From positions 15,596,539 through 15,660,538 of the forward strand of contig OY987248.1 of NCBI GenBank assembly GCA_963920765.1: a stretch of 64,000 nucleotides of DNA, in the 5' to 3' direction. The position numbers and the translations under genes are program-made. This document shows, in pieces, positions 61,270 through 64,000 of the stretch. Numbering within the stretch: the stretch's first letter is position 1; the number at the start of each line of letters is the position of its first letter. Source of the stretch: Ulota crispa (taxonomy: Eukaryota > Streptophyta > Bryopsida > Orthotrichales > Orthotrichaceae). Below the pieces are notes generated by a model, which made no database searches, was not told where the DNA came from, and was given only the letters and a program-made list of their open reading frames with translations.

Positions 61270-63037
61270 ATGGGGAACTTGTCGAGCAGTCGGCGCAATA
61301 GCCGTATCTCGCAGAACCCTGGACCTGCAGGAGGGCCGCCGCCTCCGCCGAGGATTGTGCCGGTTCCGCCAGGGTACCCCGGGGGTCACGCGGCGCCAAC
61401 GCCACCACCAGCCCCGGCGAATTATCCTCCTCATGTACCGTACTATCCTTACCCTCCCTACAACAATGGCATGGGAGGTCCGATTCCGGCACCACAGTAT
61501 TTACAGCATAATATCATTCAAAGCAACGGGCAGTACATGATGAATCTGCCGCCAGCGCAAATGTACAGGACTCCTCCGTATGCTCCTCCGCCTCCGCCTC
61601 CACGCGCATTGGAAGTCGCGGAGCACCAGAAAGCTAACACAATTCAGAACGACGTGAATTTGAAGAAGGCTACTCTGCGGTTGGAGAAAGATGACGAGAA
61701 TCCGGGGTACTACCTCGTGGCTTTCTCGTTTGATGCCACTGTTGCTGGAAGGTCAGTGGCTTTCTTCCTTTTTAATTGCTTGCTTGCTCTGGCGTCTCAG
61801 AAAACAATACACTCGCTTAACTCTTCGTCTCTCTGGCTTCGAAATCCGAGGTTTCTTCGGCCCTAATTTTGATCAGTCTATCCAGTTTAGGGTTTCGCTC
61901 GCAAATATCTTCCTTTACAGCATCTGGTCTCACAATTCACAGAACAATCTGAAACAGTGTTAAGCTTTCCCCCCTTCCACTATAACACTGAAAGGCAAAT
62001 AGCTCATTAAAGAAACTAGCAATATCAATAGTCATGTGGTTGCAATACTGCTCTAACTTCAGATTCACAACGTCTTCAACTTTATAAAGCAATTCAACAT
62101 ACAACTGAAAGTGCATTATTGTCAGAACTCTATGTACACTGATTCAGTAGATTGTATGGATTTTTCTACGATGATTGTTACTAACTTCAGATTCACAACG
62201 TCTTCAAACTCATGAAGCTACTCAACATATAACTGAAAGTGCATTATTGTTAGAACTTTATGTACACTGATTCAGTAGACTGTATGGATTTCTCTACGAT
62301 GATTGTTACTAACTCTAGAATCACAACGTCTTCAACTCACAAAGAAACTCAACACACAACTGGAAGTGTAATAACGTCAGAACTTTATGTACACTGATTC
62401 ATTAGATTGTATGGATTTCTTTACGGTGATTGTTACTGAATATCTTTTTCTGTAAAGTACCTGGTCTTTTGGTAGTTCTGAGGTTCAAGACTGACCATTG
62501 TTTTTCATGTGCAGCATATGCGTATTCTTCCTTGCGAAGGAAGGTGCGAACTGCAGCTTAACACCAGCAAAGCCGCATATCTACACACCATTGAGAACTC
62601 AGTTCGAGAAAGGGCTGGGGCAGAAGTTCAAGCAAGCGCCAGGGACAGGGGTGATGCTGGCGTTGTTTGAGGATGAGGAGTTAACGAAAGGAGGTGAAGA
62701 CAACGTGTTTCCTTTGGTGATCCGGATGGAGACGGTGCCTAAGTCACCTCCATCGGAGGAGTCCCGAGACGCCGAGGCTCTTGGAGCTGCTCTGCCGGAA
62801 TGGGTGCACTCTCAGATCACACAGGCAGTCATTGAGAGGAAAGACGATGAGACGTACCAAGTGCGCGTGGTGAAGCAGATCATCTGGGTCGGGGGTGTTC
62901 GATATGAGCTCCAGGAAATCTATGGAATCGAGAACAGTGGAGGTGGTGGTAACTTTGACGGCACCGATGCTGGCAAAGAATGCGTTGTGTGTATGTCAGA
63001 ACCCCGGGATACTACTGTTCTGCCTTGCCGACACATG
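61270..63037 (+). CDS. LOG2-like (LUL) RING-type E3 ubiquitin ligase, 5' part; gene continues past the window
   Basis: Plant LUL/LOG2 family E3 ligase, related to animal Mahogunin. Arabidopsis LOG2 acts with GDU1 in amino-acid export. Exon 1 is 61270-61751 and exon 2 is 62515-63037; the GT-AG intron splits a Ser codon. These give 335 residues. The start ATG gives MGNLSSSRRN, a classic N-myristoylation signal with Gly2 that fits membrane attachment. Residues 15-115 are Pro/Tyr/Gly-rich. The DAR2 domain follows (about 125-300; FSFDATVAGSICVFFLAKEG spans the splice). The first half of the C3HC4 RING is present: Cys317, Cys320, Cys332 and His334, in ECVVCMSEPRDTTVLPCRHM. The donor after this Met leads to an exon with the remaining RING cysteines, which I do not find before 64000. 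A 185-bp duplication copies the exon 2 end and its splice donor. Confidence 0.95.
62053..62434. repeat. Three tandem copies of a 128-bp unit in LUL intron 1
   Basis: Copies begin at 62053, 62181 and 62309, each opening with CTAACTTCAGATTCACAACG or a close variant. Each also carries GTACACTGATTCAGTAGA and a final GATGATTGTTACT. Copies differ by scattered substitutions, and the third is the most divergent. The array fills about half of the intron. No protein or RNA gene is visible in the unit. Confidence 0.93.
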
Positions 63038-63380
63038 GTAAGACTCTCCAATTCAACAAACCCATCATCATGTCATTAATTCTTAAAATAGCTGCTAGGA
63101 GGGAGAATGCAGATTTGGAGCCCTTGAAAGAACTATAAAGAACTCAGACAGAAAATCTTAATCTTCAATTCTGAAGTTTTTCATTTCCTCCAACTGCAAC
63201 ATGTCTGCCTTGCCTACACATGGTAAGACTCTGCAATTCAACAAAAAATGCGTCATCATGTCATTAACAACTTAGAGTGCATGGTAGTAGGGAGAATGTA
63301 GATTTGGAGCCCCTTGAAAGAACTGTAATGAACCTAAACAGAAGATCTTAATCGTTTTTCATTTTCTCCAACTGCAACAT
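63019..63380. repeat. Tandem duplication (185-bp unit) covering the exon 2 end and splice donor of LUL
   Basis: Copy 1 is 63019-63203 and copy 2 is 63204-63380. Both open with TCTGCCTTGCC and carry ACACATGGTAAGACT, the end of exon 2 plus its donor. Both continue through AATTCAACAAA, TCATCATGTCATTAA, AGATTTGGAGCCC and CTCCAACTGCAACAT. Copy 2 reads Leu instead of Arg before the His-Met at the duplicated exon end. The second donor is a potential decoy; reading through to it from exon 2 meets a stop at 63077-63079. Confidence 0.92.
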
Positions 63381-63471
63381 TAACTGATTCACAACCTTGC
63401 ACAATAATCATTATGCATCTGGTGTTTAGGCATGTAGCATTGCTGAATCGAACACAAAAGCTACTTTTATA

Positions 63472-63728
63472 CTTGCTCTGTCTTACAATAAGTGGCCCAT
63501 TGGAACCTCGTGTTTTTTTATTTGAATTTCAGTGATCTCTTTGTAGAAACCCTTATTCATAAGGGTCTGAACTTTAAATCACCACAACGAATGATGAACT
63601 TTGTATTTGTTCGTTGCAATCTACTTGAAAATCGGGCTCAGCAAGCCTTCTTACAACCTCCTCAATTCTAATGAAGAAGTCACGAGTTTTGAATTTGCAA
63701 TGGGCCACTTAATGTGAGATAGAGGAAG
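63472..63728. mobile_element. Stowaway-like miniature element in a LUL intron
   Basis: Terminal inverted repeats of about 30 bp: left CTTGCTCTGTCTTACAATAA then GTGGCCCATTG, mirrored at the right end by CAATGGGCCACTT and GAGATAGAGGAAG. TA dinucleotides flank both ends (63470-63471 and 63729-63730). The 257-bp length, TA duplication and CT-rich tip fit Stowaway/mariner-type miniature elements. It has no coding capacity. Confidence 0.82.
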
Positions 63729-63730
63729 TA

Positions 63731-64000
63731 TATTGCGGTGGCGCTGTTAGGGGTTAATACTAGTTTCCTTAACTACACTCTACTTCTTCCGTGTTTTAGG
63801 GTATATTCTCTTTGTCTATTCGGTTCTCTTTTGTCACACGTTCTGGCATTAAGAGGAGCTACTTTTTTGAGGGTTTATTCTCACATATTTTTCACTCTGG
63901 CCTCGTTTGGTTGTGAGTTTGTACCTTTCGGATGAGTTGTTCCGCCCTTCTATCTTTCTTTGCCGCCAGTTAGGAGTTTATGATGACTTCAGAGTTTCCG
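63731..64000 (+). other. Continuing LUL intron at the window edge
   Basis: No RING-completing exon (expected Cys-rich segment after CRHM) is seen up to the last base. The 65-codon frame at 63738-63935 is not a match to this family. Confidence 0.5.

Noticed and set aside
1-64000. CRISPR arrays, tRNA or rRNA genes, and organelle insertions
   Set aside because: No regularly spaced direct repeats with unique spacers and no recognisable structural RNA or organelle sequence were found by eye.

Overview
The window looks like nuclear DNA of a land plant. Three multi-exon genes are recognisable, and each matches a plant family closely: a MUT9-like/EL1-like casein kinase I (minus strand, 4231-8674), an IBR5-type dual-specificity phosphatase (minus strand, 52910-55156), and the first two coding exons of a LOG2-like (LUL) RING ubiquitin ligase (plus strand, from 61270, running off the right edge). 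Every intron I could define is GT-AG. Exons and 5' leaders are GC-rich, while the spacer DNA is very AT-rich. I cannot fix the lineage from sequence alone; the phosphatase and kinase look like general embryophyte versions and a non-flowering plant is possible. No organelle, bacterial or viral genes are seen.

Layout: 1-2.96 kb is repeat-rich spacer. 2.96-9.6 kb is the kinase gene with its 3' flank and GC-rich 5' region. 9.7-51.9 kb is about 42 kb of AT-rich DNA with no credible gene, built largely from short inverted-repeat elements. 51.9-56.0 kb is the IBR5-like gene with its flanks. 56.0-60.5 kb is another repeat-rich spacer. 60.5-64.0 kb is the promoter, leader and 5' part of the LUL gene.

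The most interesting content is the spacer. Many elements there end in ACCCCTAAA-type inverted repeats and are flanked at nearly every well-defined end by TTAA. They include at least four or five internal families (called A, B, D, I, J and N below), they nest inside each other, and in one case they abut with a single shared TTAA. One nest can be compared with an empty copy of the same host element elsewhere in the window, which shows insertion at TTAA with duplication of TTAA. This is piggyBac-like behaviour, and piggyBac is not a usual component of land-plant genomes; no transposase is present here. A second group (E, G, K, M; ends AGGTRGGAGCACCC-like) is flanked only by TA. Also present are Stowaway-like elements, a CACTA-like miniature with a 3-bp duplication, foldback elements with a 9-bp target duplication (Mutator-like), a hAT-like element with an 8-bp duplication, and a large palindrome with arms of about 445 bp.

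The three genes are not an operon and are transcribed separately. All three families act in plant signalling (kinase, phosphatase, ubiquitin ligase), but nothing in the sequence shows that they work together.
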